DNA of 64,000 nucleotides. Origin: Bacteroides mediterraneensis (lineage in GTDB: Bacteria > Bacteroidota > Bacteroidia > Bacteroidales > Bacteroidaceae). The notes under the pieces were generated by a model. That model was not told the DNA's origin, made no database searches, and saw only the letters and a program-made list of their open reading frames with translations. Both the position numbers and the translations under genes were made by a program. Below, piece after piece: positions 45,814-57,105 of the stretch; the first letter of the stretch is position 1; each line of letters starts with the position of its first letter. The DNA lies in NCBI RefSeq assembly GCF_016900355.1, contig NZ_JACJKA010000002.1:62001-126000 (forward strand). Direction: 5' to 3'.

Positions 45814-46668
45814 TTATTTCTCGATATCTACCAATTCTACTTCAAAAATCAGCGTAGAGAACGGTTTGATCTTACCAGCTTCCTGTGCACCGTATCCCAG
45901 TTCCTGCGGAATGTACAATTCCCATTTAGAACCTACCGGCATCATCTTCAGGGCTTCTGTCCATCCCGGAATCACACGGCTGACAGCCAATGTGATGGGT
46001 TCTTTAGAGCTGTCGAATTCAGTACCGTCAATCAGGGTACCTTTGTAGTTAACTTTTACGCGTGAAGTATCGGCTGGGATAGCACCTGTACCTTTGGTAA
46101 TGATTTTATATTGCAAACCGCTGGCAGTAGTCTGAATACCTTCTTTGCCCTTGTTCTTGGCCAGGAAGTCTTCGTTCTGTTTTTTGTAGTCAGCATATTT
46201 GGCTTCCAAAGCTTTAGATTTGATCAGTTCAGCTTTTGAACGTACGTATACAGCAGCAGAATCTACTGAAACCAAGCCTTGTTTCTTTACGGCAGCGATA
46301 AATCCAGCCAGGAAGTTTTCCTTGCTCAAAGTCTGTGTAGAGTCCTGACCGAAAATCTGACGGTTGTTGTAGTCGAACATGTCACCGCTGATCTGCTGGC
46401 CAATCTGCATACCTGCCAGATAAGCTTTCTGTTTAGCATCGGTTTCCTTGCAGCCCTGTTCCAAACCTTTGATGAAGTCGGCTACATAAGCTGAATCTAC
46501 GCCCAGACGACCTTGTACATATTCCATCAAACCCTGAGTGTTAGTTACACCCATCATATAAGACAAAGAATCTACGTCACTTTTCAAGTTGGCTTTCGGG
46601 CCTTGTGCTGTACATGATGCCAGGCTGGCTGCAGCGGCAAGCATCATAAAAAATGTACCTTTTTTCAT
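45814..46668 (-). CDS. FKBP-type peptidyl-prolyl isomerase, lipoprotein
   Basis: A 284-residue envelope foldase. A lipoprotein signal peptide ends at Cys19 (LASCTAQG). An FKBP-type N-terminal helical dimerisation domain (about 25-165) is followed by an FKBP catalytic domain (about 190-283). The latter carries VKVNYKGTLIDGTEFDSS, VIPGWTEALKMMPVGSKW and YGAQEAGKIKPFSTLIFEVEL. The layout is that of FkpA/Mip. It lies 11 nt after a second FKBP gene, so the two probably form an operon. Confidence 0.92.
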   Translation of the reverse strand: MKKGTFFMMLAAAASLASCTAQGPKANLKSDVDSLSYMMGVTNTQGLMEYVQGRLGVDSAYVADFIKGLEQGCKETDAKQKAYLAGMQIGQQISGDMFDYNNRQIFGQDSTQTLSKENFLAGFIAAVKKQGLVSVDSAAVYVRSKAELIKSKALEAKYADYKKQNEDFLAKNKGKEGIQTTASGLQYKIITKGTGAIPADTSRVKVNYKGTLIDGTEFDSSKEPITLAVSRVIPGWTEALKMMPVGSKWELYIPQELGYGAQEAGKIKPFSTLIFEVELVDIEK

Positions 46669-46679
46669 TTGCTTCTTAT

Positions 46680-47264
46680 TTATAATACTTCAATTAATTC
46701 TACTTCAAAAATCAGTGTGCTGTGAGGCGGAATCATTTCACCGGCTCCCTGTGCCCCATAGGCCAGTTCCGACGGGATGTAGAGTTTCCACTTGGCACCT
46801 TCCGACATCAGCTGAAGGGCTTCTACCCAACCTTTGATGACCTGATTTACACCGAATACAGCCGGTTCGCCACGCTTGATGGAGCTGTCGAACAGCGTTC
46901 CGTCAATCAGTGTACCTTCGTAGTGGCAACGTACGCGGTCGGTAGCTTTCGGCTTCTTGCCGTTGCCTTCCTTGATTACTTCGTACTGCAATCCGCTGGG
47001 CAAGGTCACTACTTTCGGGTTCTTCTTGTTTTCTTCCAGGAATGCTTTTCCTTTTGCTATGTTTTCTGCGTTGGTTTTCTCTTCCAGTTCCATGAAGAAC
47101 TTGTTGACGATTTCACGTGCCTCTGTATGAGAAATAGCAGTCTGATTTCCTTCCAATACGTCTTTGATAGCCTGTGCAAAGTCATTTACATTGATAGAGC
47201 GAGCGCCCATGCTGAACAGGTTTTGGCCAATCCCCAGACCAATGGCGTAACTAAATTTATCCAT
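46680..47264 (-). CDS. FKBP-type peptidyl-prolyl isomerase without signal peptide
   Basis: A 194-residue FKBP enzyme. It starts MDKFSYAIGLGIGQNL with no export signal, so it is probably cytosolic. A short helical N-terminal domain precedes the catalytic domain with VRCHYEGTLIDGTLFDSS, VIKGWVEALQLMSEGAKW and YGAQGAGEMIPPHSTLIFEVEL. It looks like a shortened paralogue of the downstream lipoprotein FKBP, so one gene product may serve the cytosol and the other the envelope. A minus-strand TACCTTTG box (47302-47309) lies just upstream. Confidence 0.92.
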   Translation of the reverse strand: MDKFSYAIGLGIGQNLFSMGARSINVNDFAQAIKDVLEGNQTAISHTEAREIVNKFFMELEEKTNAENIAKGKAFLEENKKNPKVVTLPSGLQYEVIKEGNGKKPKATDRVRCHYEGTLIDGTLFDSSIKRGEPAVFGVNQVIKGWVEALQLMSEGAKWKLYIPSELAYGAQGAGEMIPPHSTLIFEVELIEVL

Positions 47265-47301
47265 AAATAAATCTTGTATTAAAATGTGAATTAACGGGGA
47301 G

Positions 47302-47309
47302 CAAAGGTA
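47302..47309 (-). promoter_or_regulatory. Candidate -7 box for the FKBP operon
   Basis: TACCTTTG on the minus strand, 38 nt before the FKBP start. No TTTG is found at the usual -33 distance. Confidence 0.4.
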
Positions 47310-47353
47310 TCTTTTTTCTGTGAATATGAGGAATTTTGATTGATAAATTTTCT

Positions 47354-47361
47354 TATTTTTG
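47354..47361 (+). promoter_or_regulatory. Candidate -7 box for the sirtuin gene
   Basis: TATTTTTG matches TAnnTTTG. A TTTG lies at 47335-47338, but the 15-nt gap is too short for a standard -33 element. Confidence 0.4.
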
Positions 47362-47413
47362 GCGAGTGAACGCGATAACGAATCATGTATCTAACATAAA
47401 GGAGGACAAGAAT

Positions 47414-48121
47414 ATGAAAAATCTGGTTGTATTGACAGGTGCGGGCATGAGTGCGGAGAGTGGTATCAGTACGTTCCGCGATGCAGGAGGACTGTGGGAT
47501 CAGTATCCGGTGGAACAGGTGGCTACCCCTGAAGGATATGCGGCGAATCCGGAACTGGTCATCAATTTCTATAACGAACGACGCAAACAGTTGTTGGAGG
47601 TGAAACCGAACCGGGGACACGAACTGCTGGCGGAACTCGAAAAAGATTTCCATGTGACCATTATCACGCAGAATGTGGACAACCTGCACGAGCGTGCCGG
47701 AAGTCACGAGGTGATTCACCTGCACGGTGAACTGACCAAGGTGACATCCAGTTACCATCCCAACGACCCGCGCTATATCAAGGAACTCCGTCCGGAAGAG
47801 TATGAGGTGAAGATGGGCGACAAGGCGGCCGACGGTTCCCAGCTGCGTCCCTTCATTGTCTGGTTCGGCGAGGCGGTGCCGATGATTGAAACAGCCATCG
47901 AGTATGTGGAGAAGGCTGATATCTTTGTGATTATCGGGACTTCTCTGAACGTATATCCGGCAGCAGGCCTATTGAATTATGTGCGCGACGGGGTGCCGGT
48001 TTACCTGATTGACCCGAAAGAAGTGCGCATTGCCTCAGGGCGCCCGGTGCAGGTTATCCGCAAGGGAGCTTCCGAAGGAATGGAAGAATTAAAAAAAATG
48101 TTATTGAATGAAGCAGAGTAA
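47414..48121 (+). CDS. cobB: Sirtuin-type NAD-dependent protein deacylase (CobB-like), zinc cysteines absent
   Basis: A 235-residue NAD-dependent lysine deacylase. The start at 47414 is fixed by an AAAGGAGG Shine-Dalgarno at 47398-47405. The NAD-binding GAGMSAESGISTFRD, TQNVDNLHERAG, the catalytic His104 in HLHGEL and the GTSLNVYPAAGL block are intact. Tyr53 and Arg56 in FYNERR match the Y-x-x-R signature of desuccinylase/demalonylase sirtuins such as SIRT5 and E. coli CobB. The protein has no cysteine at all. The zinc ribbon region (about 108-145) reads TSSYHPNDPRY and GDKAADGSQLRP instead of CxxC pairs. It may therefore fold without zinc. Confidence 0.88.
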   Translation: MKNLVVLTGAGMSAESGISTFRDAGGLWDQYPVEQVATPEGYAANPELVINFYNERRKQLLEVKPNRGHELLAELEKDFHVTIITQNVDNLHERAGSHEVIHLHGELTKVTSSYHPNDPRYIKELRPEEYEVKMGDKAADGSQLRPFIVWFGEAVPMIETAIEYVEKADIFVIIGTSLNVYPAAGLLNYVRDGVPVYLIDPKEVRIASGRPVQVIRKGASEGMEELKKMLLNEAE

Positions 48122-48188
48122 ACAAATTCTTTCTATATTTGTTATCATTTTAAACTAAGAACAAATACTAACGAATTAAGAATTGATT

Positions 48189-48353
48189 ATGAAAAAGTAC
48201 ATTTGCACAGTATGTGATTGGGTTTACGATCCGGAAGTGGGTGACCCAGACGGAGGTATTGCACCGGGTACTGCTTTTGAAGATCTTCCAGAAGACTGGG
48301 TTTGCCCGGTTTGTGGAGTAGGAAAAGAAGATTTCCAGGTAGTAGAAGATTAA
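48189..48353 (+). CDS. rub: Rubredoxin
   Basis: A 54-residue one-iron electron carrier. Both CxxC iron ligands are clear: [10 protein letters not shown] (Cys6, Cys9) and [11 protein letters not shown] (Cys39, Cys42). The [11 protein letters not shown] loop and the acidic tail are typical. It probably carries electrons to oxygen- or peroxide-reducing enzymes such as rubrerythrin, none of which is in the window. It is a single gene between the sirtuin gene and a strong bidirectional terminator. Confidence 0.96.
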   Translation: MKKYICTVCDWVYDPEVGDPDGGIAPGTAFEDLPEDWVCPVCGVGKEDFQVVED

Positions 48354-48373
48354 TACACTTTTCTTGATAAGAG

Positions 48374-48426
48374 CGGCCTTCTAAAAAGTATGCCATATAC
48401 TTTTTTGGAAGGCCGTTTTCTTTTTG
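48374..48426. terminator. Bidirectional terminator after rubredoxin
   Basis: CGGCCTTC (48374-48381) pairs with GAAGGCCG (48408-48415), and AAAAAGTA pairs with TACTTTTT inside. A T-rich tract follows. The convergent gene is the MutS paralogue. Confidence 0.88.
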
Positions 48427-48428
48427 TC

Positions 48429-50225
48429 CTATTCTGGCAAGGTAATACCCATCTTCCGCATCAGGAAGCAGGCGTTCATGTTCTGCGCCACACCTTCCCG
48501 CAGTTGGTAGGAGAAGGTCAGTTCATTGTTTTGGATGTCAGCTTCGAAACAATAATTCCGGATTTCGTCGGGGAACTGTTCGATGAGACTGCCCAGCAGG
48601 AGGTCGTGGGTGGCGATGATGCCGTTGGCCTTCAGTCGCATGAACTGGCGGATCAGTTCGAAAGAGCCTTTCTGCTTGTCAATGGAATTGGTACCTTTCA
48701 AAATCTCGTCCAGGATGATGAAGAGTTGTTGTCCTTGGTTCAGCAGGTCGATGATGCGTTTCAGCCGTTTCAGCTCGGCGAAGAAATACGATTCGTTGTC
48801 GGACAGCGAGTCGGACGTGCGGAGGCTGGTCATCAGCTGGTGCGGATAGAGGACCAGCTTTTCACAGCATACGGGTGCGCCGATGCAGGCCAGCAGGTAG
48901 TTGATTCCGATGGTACGCAGGTAAGTGCTCTTTCCGGCCATGTTGGCACCGGTAATGATCAGGAAGAACGGGCGCGACGGAAGGGTGGCGTCATTTTTCA
49001 CACATTGGGCAGGTGGCATGAGCGGGTGCCCCATCCGGGTGGCCAGGAAGCAGAATGGTTTCTCGGCCAGTTCAGGATAAGTGTAGTCGGGATGATTGTA
49101 GGCAAAGGTGCCCAGTGAGCAGAGGGCATCCAGTTCCCCGATGGTTTCCAGCCAGCCGGTGATGTGCTGTCCGTAGCGGGCTTTCCAGCGTTCGATGCGG
49201 ACAATTTCCTGCAACTGGAAGAAGATGCTGCCCTCTAACAGGACATATAAAAACTGGTTGTTGCGCAAGTCCAGTCGGTCGAGTTCGCGGGAGAGTTGTT
49301 GCAAGGCTTCGATGGGAGAAGTTCCGTCCATATCCAACCGGTTCATCAGTTGTTGCATGCCGGGCGCTTCCCATTGCTCTTTCTTTGCCAGTGCGATGAG
49401 CTGTGCATAACCGTTGAGGCTTTTCAGTTGCGTGCCATAGGTTTCCTGTACGTAAGTGGCTCGTTTGACAATACCGAAGCTGAGAATCAGGAAGAGTCCG
49501 AATGAGAGACCCAGCCAGGTGAAGGAAGTCCATCCCACGAGGGATGTCAGCAACAGGAGGCCGTTGAGGAGAGGAACTCCCCACGTAAAAGCCTTTACCC
49601 AAGTGCTGTGCAGGTATTGTGCTGGACTTTGACTCCAGGCACGCAGCTTTTCTCCGTCGGAGGCTGTACCTTGGTGTACGAGTCCGGTGATTCGGAATTG
49701 TTCCCGGAACAGCGGACGCCGGCTCATGTCTTGCACCATTTGCTGGCGGGTACGGATGGCAGAAGGTTCACAGAGGTGATGTTGCAGCCATTGGGCCAGG
49801 CAGTCTTTTCCGAAGGAGGTACAGGTGCGGTTCATCGCCTGAAACAGCGAACGCTTCCCGAACACATCGAGGTCAAAGGTATAAGGATGTTCCGGTTGGA
49901 CGTAAGTCTGGCCGTCGTCAAAACAGCTGTAATCACCGGTGAGGGCTTGCAGTTCTTCTTGTTGGACACGTACTTGGGTTTCCAGCCATTTTTTCCGGTA
50001 GAAGAGCCGGCTGTGTACTTTCACAAGGATGAAAAACGGCAGAAAGGTGAGGCAGATACTGGCCGTCAGCAAGGCGTGCTGATGGAAGAAAAAGTAGATG
50101 CCGGCCAGTCCGGCCACGAATAGGATTACGCGTAAGGCACTGATGCGTGCGATTTGTTGTTTGACTTTGTGCAGCTGGCCTTCTGCCAGAGCCAGTCTTT
50201 CGGTGTAGTAGTTTTTGGGGTTCAT
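48429..50225 (-). CDS. Membrane-anchored MutS-family ATPase
   Basis: A 598-residue MutS paralogue. The start at 50225 (MNPKNYYTERL) is chosen because the longer upstream frame encodes low-complexity residues with no homology and would overlap the LacI promoter region. Two hydrophobic spans lie at about 31-70 and two more at about 213-253. The C-terminal MutS ATPase domain has Walker A GANMAGKSTYLR near 430, the S-loop region TSLRTSDSLSDNESYFFAEL, Walker B LFIILDEILKGTNS, and ATHD. The mismatch-reading domain I, its Phe-x-Glu motif and the Smr nuclease domain of MutS2 are all missing. The function of this MutS class is not known to me. Confidence 0.82.
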   Translation of the reverse strand: MNPKNYYTERLALAEGQLHKVKQQIARISALRVILFVAGLAGIYFFFHQHALLTASICLTFLPFFILVKVHSRLFYRKKWLETQVRVQQEELQALTGDYSCFDDGQTYVQPEHPYTFDLDVFGKRSLFQAMNRTCTSFGKDCLAQWLQHHLCEPSAIRTRQQMVQDMSRRPLFREQFRITGLVHQGTASDGEKLRAWSQSPAQYLHSTWVKAFTWGVPLLNGLLLLTSLVGWTSFTWLGLSFGLFLILSFGIVKRATYVQETYGTQLKSLNGYAQLIALAKKEQWEAPGMQQLMNRLDMDGTSPIEALQQLSRELDRLDLRNNQFLYVLLEGSIFFQLQEIVRIERWKARYGQHITGWLETIGELDALCSLGTFAYNHPDYTYPELAEKPFCFLATRMGHPLMPPAQCVKNDATLPSRPFFLIITGANMAGKSTYLRTIGINYLLACIGAPVCCEKLVLYPHQLMTSLRTSDSLSDNESYFFAELKRLKRIIDLLNQGQQLFIILDEILKGTNSIDKQKGSFELIRQFMRLKANGIIATHDLLLGSLIEQFPDEIRNYCFEADIQNNELTFSYQLREGVAQNMNACFLMRKMGITLPE

Positions 50226-50307
50226 ACGTCTGTATTTGTGTAGATGGTGCAAAGGAACGAAAAAGTGTACATCGCTGGCTGAAAAATCTGTTAAAAGATT
50301 GAATCTG

Positions 50308-50339
50308 TTTGTGTTTCTCATGAATAAATCCCTTCTTTG
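50308..50339 (+). promoter_or_regulatory. Candidate promoter of the LacI-uxu operon
   Basis: TTTG (50308-50311), a 20-nt spacer, CTTCTTTG (50332-50339). The -7 box differs from TAnnTTTG at its first two bases, so this is a weak match. Confidence 0.35.
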
Positions 50340-50365
50340 CATAGAAATCAAGAAATGTTTCATCG

Positions 50366-50423
50366 AAAGTGTGCGCGGTAACGCGTTTTCTTTTTCACTC
50401 AATGCGTGTTCGCACACACTTTT
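50366..50423 (+). promoter_or_regulatory. Candidate operator for the LacI-family regulator
   Basis: The 8-bp palindrome AACGCGTT (50380-50387) has the central CG typical of LacI-family sites. It is flanked by an inverted pair GTGTGCG (50369-50375) and CGCACAC (50411-50417). It lies between the predicted transcription start and the regulator ATG, so binding would block its own operon. Confidence 0.45.
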
Positions 50424-50438
50424 GAAAAAAGCCTGTCT

Positions 50439-51524
50439 ATGCAGAAGAACAAGAACATACGGCTGACGGATATTGCGCGTCTGGCCAATGTGTCGGTAGG
50501 TACAGTCGACCGAGTGATTCACAACCGGGGGAGAGTTTCGGAAGAGAATATCCGCCGGGTGAAGGAAATCATGGAGCAGGTGGGCTACAAGCCTAATCTG
50601 ATTGCCCGCTCGCTGGCCGTCAAGAAGCCCTGTCATCTGGTAGCGTTGATTCCAAACTTCCGTGCAGGAGATTATTGGAGTGCCATGGATTATGGCATCC
50701 GCCGGGCGGAAGAAGAACTGGAAAGCTATGGGGTAAAGGTCACGGTACTGACTTTCGACCAGTATAGTGAAAGCAGCTTCGAGGAGGCGGCTTCCCGTTT
50801 GCTGAATCTGCCGGAAACGATAGACGGCGTGGTGGTCGGGACGTTGTTCAAGGAGGCCGTGATTCGGTTGTCGGCTTCACTGGATGAGCGTGACATACCT
50901 TATGTGTATGTCGATTCGGACATCGAGGAGGCGCATCGTTTGGCGTATTACGGTACCGATTCCGTGGCCGGTGGTGAGATTGGGGCTCGGATGTTGTTGG
51001 CTTCCATGGCTTTTCAGGGCGACATCCTGGTAGCACGGATTCAACACGGAAAAAGCGGGCTTTCCACGCAAGGAGAGAAGCGTTATTTAGGATTCCGCCG
51101 CTACCTGGACGGACAACGTGAAAACTTGCAGCTGGTGGAAGTAGAACTGTGGATGGGCGATAAGGCACACAACGAGCAGGTGCTGGACGAAGCATTCCGG
51201 AATCATCCGGGCATTCGCGGGGCGGTAACGTTCAATTCTTCCTGCTACATTTTAGGGGAATACCTGGAGAAGCAGGAAAGAAAAGACATCCGGCTGGTAG
51301 GCTATGACCTGATTGCGCCCAACGTGCGGTTGCTGAACGAAGGATATGTACAGGCGTTGATTGCTCAGCGTCCGGAATTGCAGGGTTACAACGCGGTGAA
51401 GGCTTTGAGCCGCTTGCAGCTGTTTAACGAACGTCCGCCTGTGGTGAACCTGCTGCCGATAGACATTTTGTTGAAAGAGAATTATCAATTTTATAATAAA
51501 GTATCCAATTTATTGCTAATCTAA
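50439..51524 (+). CDS. LacI-family transcriptional regulator of the mannonate operon
   Basis: A 361-residue regulator. The start at 50439 places the helix-turn-helix at the N-terminus (IRLTDIARLANVSVGTVDRV, then IHNRGRVSEENIRRV; hinge through about residue 60). A periplasmic-binding-protein-like effector domain fills the rest (HLVALIPNFRAGDYWSAMDYG; YVYVDSDI; GYDLIAPN). The fold resembles the type-4 sugar-binding form. It ends only 5 nt before the SDR gene, which is followed by uxuA, so it most likely senses a hexuronate or its breakdown intermediate and controls this operon. Confidence 0.88.
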   Translation: MQKNKNIRLTDIARLANVSVGTVDRVIHNRGRVSEENIRRVKEIMEQVGYKPNLIARSLAVKKPCHLVALIPNFRAGDYWSAMDYGIRRAEEELESYGVKVTVLTFDQYSESSFEEAASRLLNLPETIDGVVVGTLFKEAVIRLSASLDERDIPYVYVDSDIEEAHRLAYYGTDSVAGGEIGARMLLASMAFQGDILVARIQHGKSGLSTQGEKRYLGFRRYLDGQRENLQLVEVELWMGDKAHNEQVLDEAFRNHPGIRGAVTFNSSCYILGEYLEKQERKDIRLVGYDLIAPNVRLLNEGYVQALIAQRPELQGYNAVKALSRLQLFNERPPVVNLLPIDILLKENYQFYNKVSNLLLI

Positions 51525-51529
51525 TTATT

Positions 51530-52345
51530 ATGGCAAACGAATTATTTAACGTAGACGGCAAAGTTATCGTCATGACCGGGGGAGCCGGTGTGTTAGGAAA
51601 AGGTATTTCCAAATATTTGGCTGCACAAGGTGCAAAGATGGTCATTCTTGACCGTAGTGAAGAAGCAGGTAAAGCATTGGTCGCAGAAATCGTGGCACAG
51701 GGTCACGAAGCTACTTTCTGGTATACTGATGTGCTGCAGAAAGAAGTGCTGGAACAGAACAAGAAAGATATTCTGGAGAAATATGGCCGCATTGATGTAT
51801 TGTTGAACGCTGCCGGTGGAAACATGGCAGGTGCTACCATTGCTCCGGACAAGACTTTCTTCGACCTGCAGATTGATGCGTTCAAGAAGGTGGTCGACCT
51901 GAACCTCTTCGGTACGGTATTGCCGACCATGGTTTTTGCCGATGTCATGGTAAAACAGAAAAAAGGAGCCATCGTGAACTTCTGTTCTGAATCTGCCCTC
52001 CGTCCGTTGACCCGTGTGGTAGGTTACGGAGCTGCCAAGGCTGCCATTGCCAACTTTACCAAATACATGGCCGGTGAACTGGCTATCAAGTTCGGCGACG
52101 GCTTGCGTGTGAACGCCATTGCTCCGGGCTTCTTCCTGACGGAACAGAACCGTACGTTGTTGACGAACCCGGACGGCTCACTGACTCCTCGCGCCGATAA
52201 TATTTTGGCCCACACTCCGTTCGGACGTTTCGGTGTACCGGAAGATCTGTATGGTACCATCCACTACCTCATCAGCGATGCATCCAGCTTCGTAACCGGT
52301 ACAGTAGCCGTTATCGACGGTGGCTTTGATGCATTCTCTATTTAA
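51530..52345 (+). CDS. uxuB: SDR-family D-mannonate oxidoreductase (fructuronate reductase)
   Basis: A 271-residue NAD(P)-dependent short-chain dehydrogenase. The cofactor loop is TGGAGVLGKGI, the NAAGG strand is present, and the catalytic Tyr-x-x-x-Lys is YGAAKAA, with a preceding Ser in CSESALRP. It is paired with uxuA, so the likely reaction is fructuronate to mannonate. This SDR form is unrelated to E. coli UxuB, which belongs to the long-chain mannitol dehydrogenase family, and matches the type seen in Bacillus. The product of uxuA, 2-keto-3-deoxygluconate, would enter the Entner-Doudoroff branch. The specific substrate assignment rests on gene context. Confidence 0.8.
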   Translation: MANELFNVDGKVIVMTGGAGVLGKGISKYLAAQGAKMVILDRSEEAGKALVAEIVAQGHEATFWYTDVLQKEVLEQNKKDILEKYGRIDVLLNAAGGNMAGATIAPDKTFFDLQIDAFKKVVDLNLFGTVLPTMVFADVMVKQKKGAIVNFCSESALRPLTRVVGYGAAKAAIANFTKYMAGELAIKFGDGLRVNAIAPGFFLTEQNRTLLTNPDGSLTPRADNILAHTPFGRFGVPEDLYGTIHYLISDASSFVTGTVAVIDGGFDAFSI

Positions 52346-52374
52346 TCGAGTACGAACTTTAAAAAAGAAACATT

Positions 52375-53553
52375 ATGTATTTATGTGAACAAACTTGGCG
52401 CTGGTATGGTCCAAATGATCCGGTGTCTTTGTGGGACATCAAGCAGGCCGGTGCCACGGGTATTGTCAATGCCTTGCATCACATTCCGAACGGTGAAGTC
52501 TGGACGGTAGAGGAAATCATGAAACGCAAGAAGATGATCGAGGAAGTCGGCTTGAAGTGGAGTGTGGTAGAAAGTGTGCCAGTACACGAACATATCAAGA
52601 CGCAGACGGGCGATTTCATGAAATATATCGAGAACTACAAGGAAAGCCTGCGCAACCTGGCCAAATGTGGCATTTACATTGTGACCTACAATTTCATGCC
52701 GGTACTCGACTGGACCCGTACGGATTTGGCTTATACGATGCCTGACGGTTCCAAGGCTTTGCGCTTTGAACGGGCAGCCTTCGTGGCTTTCGACCTCTTC
52801 ATCCTGAAACGTCCGGGAGCTGAAAAGGATTATACCGAGGAAGAAAAAGCCAAGGCCAAAGCTCGCTACGAACAGATGGACGAAGAAGAAATCCACCGTC
52901 TGACCCGCAATATGATTGCCGGACTGCCGGGTTCGGAAGAGAGCTTCACGCTGGAACAGTTCCAGCATGAACTGGACCGTTATAAGGATATTGATGCAGA
53001 AAAGCTGCGTTCTAACCTGATTTTCTTCTTGAAACAGATTTGTCCGGTAGCCGATGAGGTAGGGGTGAAACTGGTGATCCATCCGGACGACCCGCCACAG
53101 ACAATCTTGGGCTTGCCGCGTATCATGAGTACGGAAGAGGATTTCCGCAAGCTGGTGGAAGCTGTGCCGAACGAATCCAACGGCTTGTGCCTTTGCACCG
53201 GTTCGCTGGGTGTGAGTGCCAAGAACGACTTGGCCGGCATGATGGAACGCTGGGGCGACCGCATCAATTTCGTACACTTGCGCAGTACACAGCGTGACGC
53301 AGAAGGCAACTTCTTTGAGGCCAATCACCTGGAAGGCGATGTGGACATGTATCACGTGATGAAGAACTTCCTGCTCATGCAGCAGCGTCGTAAAGTCTCT
53401 ATCCCGATGCGTCCGGACCACGGCCATCAGATGATTGACGACTTGAAGAAGAAAACCAATCCGGGCTACTCTTGCCTGGGCCGTCTGAGAGGACTGGCCG
53501 AACTGAGAGGACTGGAAATGGGTATCGCCAAATCAATGGAAGAACAGAACTGA
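52375..53553 (+). CDS. uxuA: Mannonate dehydratase
   Basis: A 392-residue metal-dependent dehydratase that converts D-mannonate to 2-keto-3-deoxy-D-gluconate in glucuronate breakdown. It is a TIM-barrel enzyme of the xylose-isomerase-like superfamily. The family start [20 protein letters not shown], metal/substrate residues in [24 protein letters not shown] and PMRPDHGHQ are intact. Length is as expected (about 390). It is the last gene of the LacI-uxuB-uxuA operon, and no obvious terminator hairpin follows directly. Confidence 0.95.
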   Translation: MYLCEQTWRWYGPNDPVSLWDIKQAGATGIVNALHHIPNGEVWTVEEIMKRKKMIEEVGLKWSVVESVPVHEHIKTQTGDFMKYIENYKESLRNLAKCGIYIVTYNFMPVLDWTRTDLAYTMPDGSKALRFERAAFVAFDLFILKRPGAEKDYTEEEKAKAKARYEQMDEEEIHRLTRNMIAGLPGSEESFTLEQFQHELDRYKDIDAEKLRSNLIFFLKQICPVADEVGVKLVIHPDDPPQTILGLPRIMSTEEDFRKLVEAVPNESNGLCLCTGSLGVSAKNDLAGMMERWGDRINFVHLRSTQRDAEGNFFEANHLEGDVDMYHVMKNFLLMQQRRKVSIPMRPDHGHQMIDDLKKKTNPGYSCLGRLRGLAELRGLEMGIAKSMEEQN

Positions 53554-53900
53554 GCATTCAGCTGATTGCTGATAGGGTATAAATGAAGAAAATGGTTCAT
53601 GGAGGAGCAATCCTTTGTGGACCATTTTTTTGTGGTAATTGCTCATCGTTTGTCGGGAGATTCCAGAGTAAAATCGGTTATTCTCCTTTTGTTTTTTCGG
53701 AAACTAAGGGATATATTTTACGTTTCCCGGCGCAAAAACGTATGTTTCCTTTACGCGAAACGTACGTTTCCGCCATGAGAAACGTACGTTTTTCTTAAGG
53801 GATACGTAGAATATAGTGGGAGATTTCAGTGAATTTTCTGAGGCGTTTTCAGATTTGCCTGCCCGTGGGGGGACTTTGTGGAATATGGGCGGGAAGGGAT
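53554..53900. other. Gene-free interval between uxuA and beta-galactosidase genes
   Basis: No gene is supported. A 71-codon frame at 53583-53798 runs through the palindrome array, has no family features and is rejected. The interval contains the second 22-bp-period array (53713-53814), then unremarkable sequence up to the terminator of the convergent gene. Confidence 0.7.
53713..53814. repeat. Second 22-bp-period array, based on GAAACG-TA-CGTTTC
   Basis: Palindromes are centred at 53741.5 (AAACGTATGTTT), 53763.5 (GAAACGTACGTTTC, 53757-53770) and 53785.5 (GAAACGTACGTTTT, 53779-53792), exactly 22 bp apart. One step to the left, at 53719.5, the right arm CGTTTC is kept at 53721-53726. One step to the right, at 53807.5, the left arm is GATACG at 53801-53806. 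So three full units and two half-decayed units are in register. The core is 2 nt here, against 6 nt in the array at 22010, but the arms and period are the same. Confidence 0.8.
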
Positions 53901-53936
53901 AAAAAGAACGCCCCGACTTGGAGAAGCCGGGGCGTT
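53901..53936 (-). terminator. Terminator of the beta-galactosidase gene
   Basis: AACGCCCCG (53907-53915) pairs with CGGGGCGTT (53928-53936). On the minus strand the stem is followed by CTTTTT. Confidence 0.85.
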
Positions 53937-53963
53937 ACAGTCATTTAGTATATGTCTCTCGGA

Positions 53964-57083
<3,120 letters not shown>

Positions 57084-57105
57084 TTATATTAGTGATAATG
57101 ATTGC

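Noticed and set aside
50226-50636. Longer start for the MutS paralogue (735 codons)
   Set aside because: The extra 137 residues lack homology-like features and would run through the LacI promoter and operator region into the LacI gene.
52381-53427. 348-codon minus-strand ORF across uxuA
   Set aside because: Antisense shadow of an intact uxuA.
53583-53798. 71-codon ORF between uxuA and the beta-galactosidase gene
   Set aside because: It runs through the palindrome array, so its C-terminal half simply translates the repeats. No family features.
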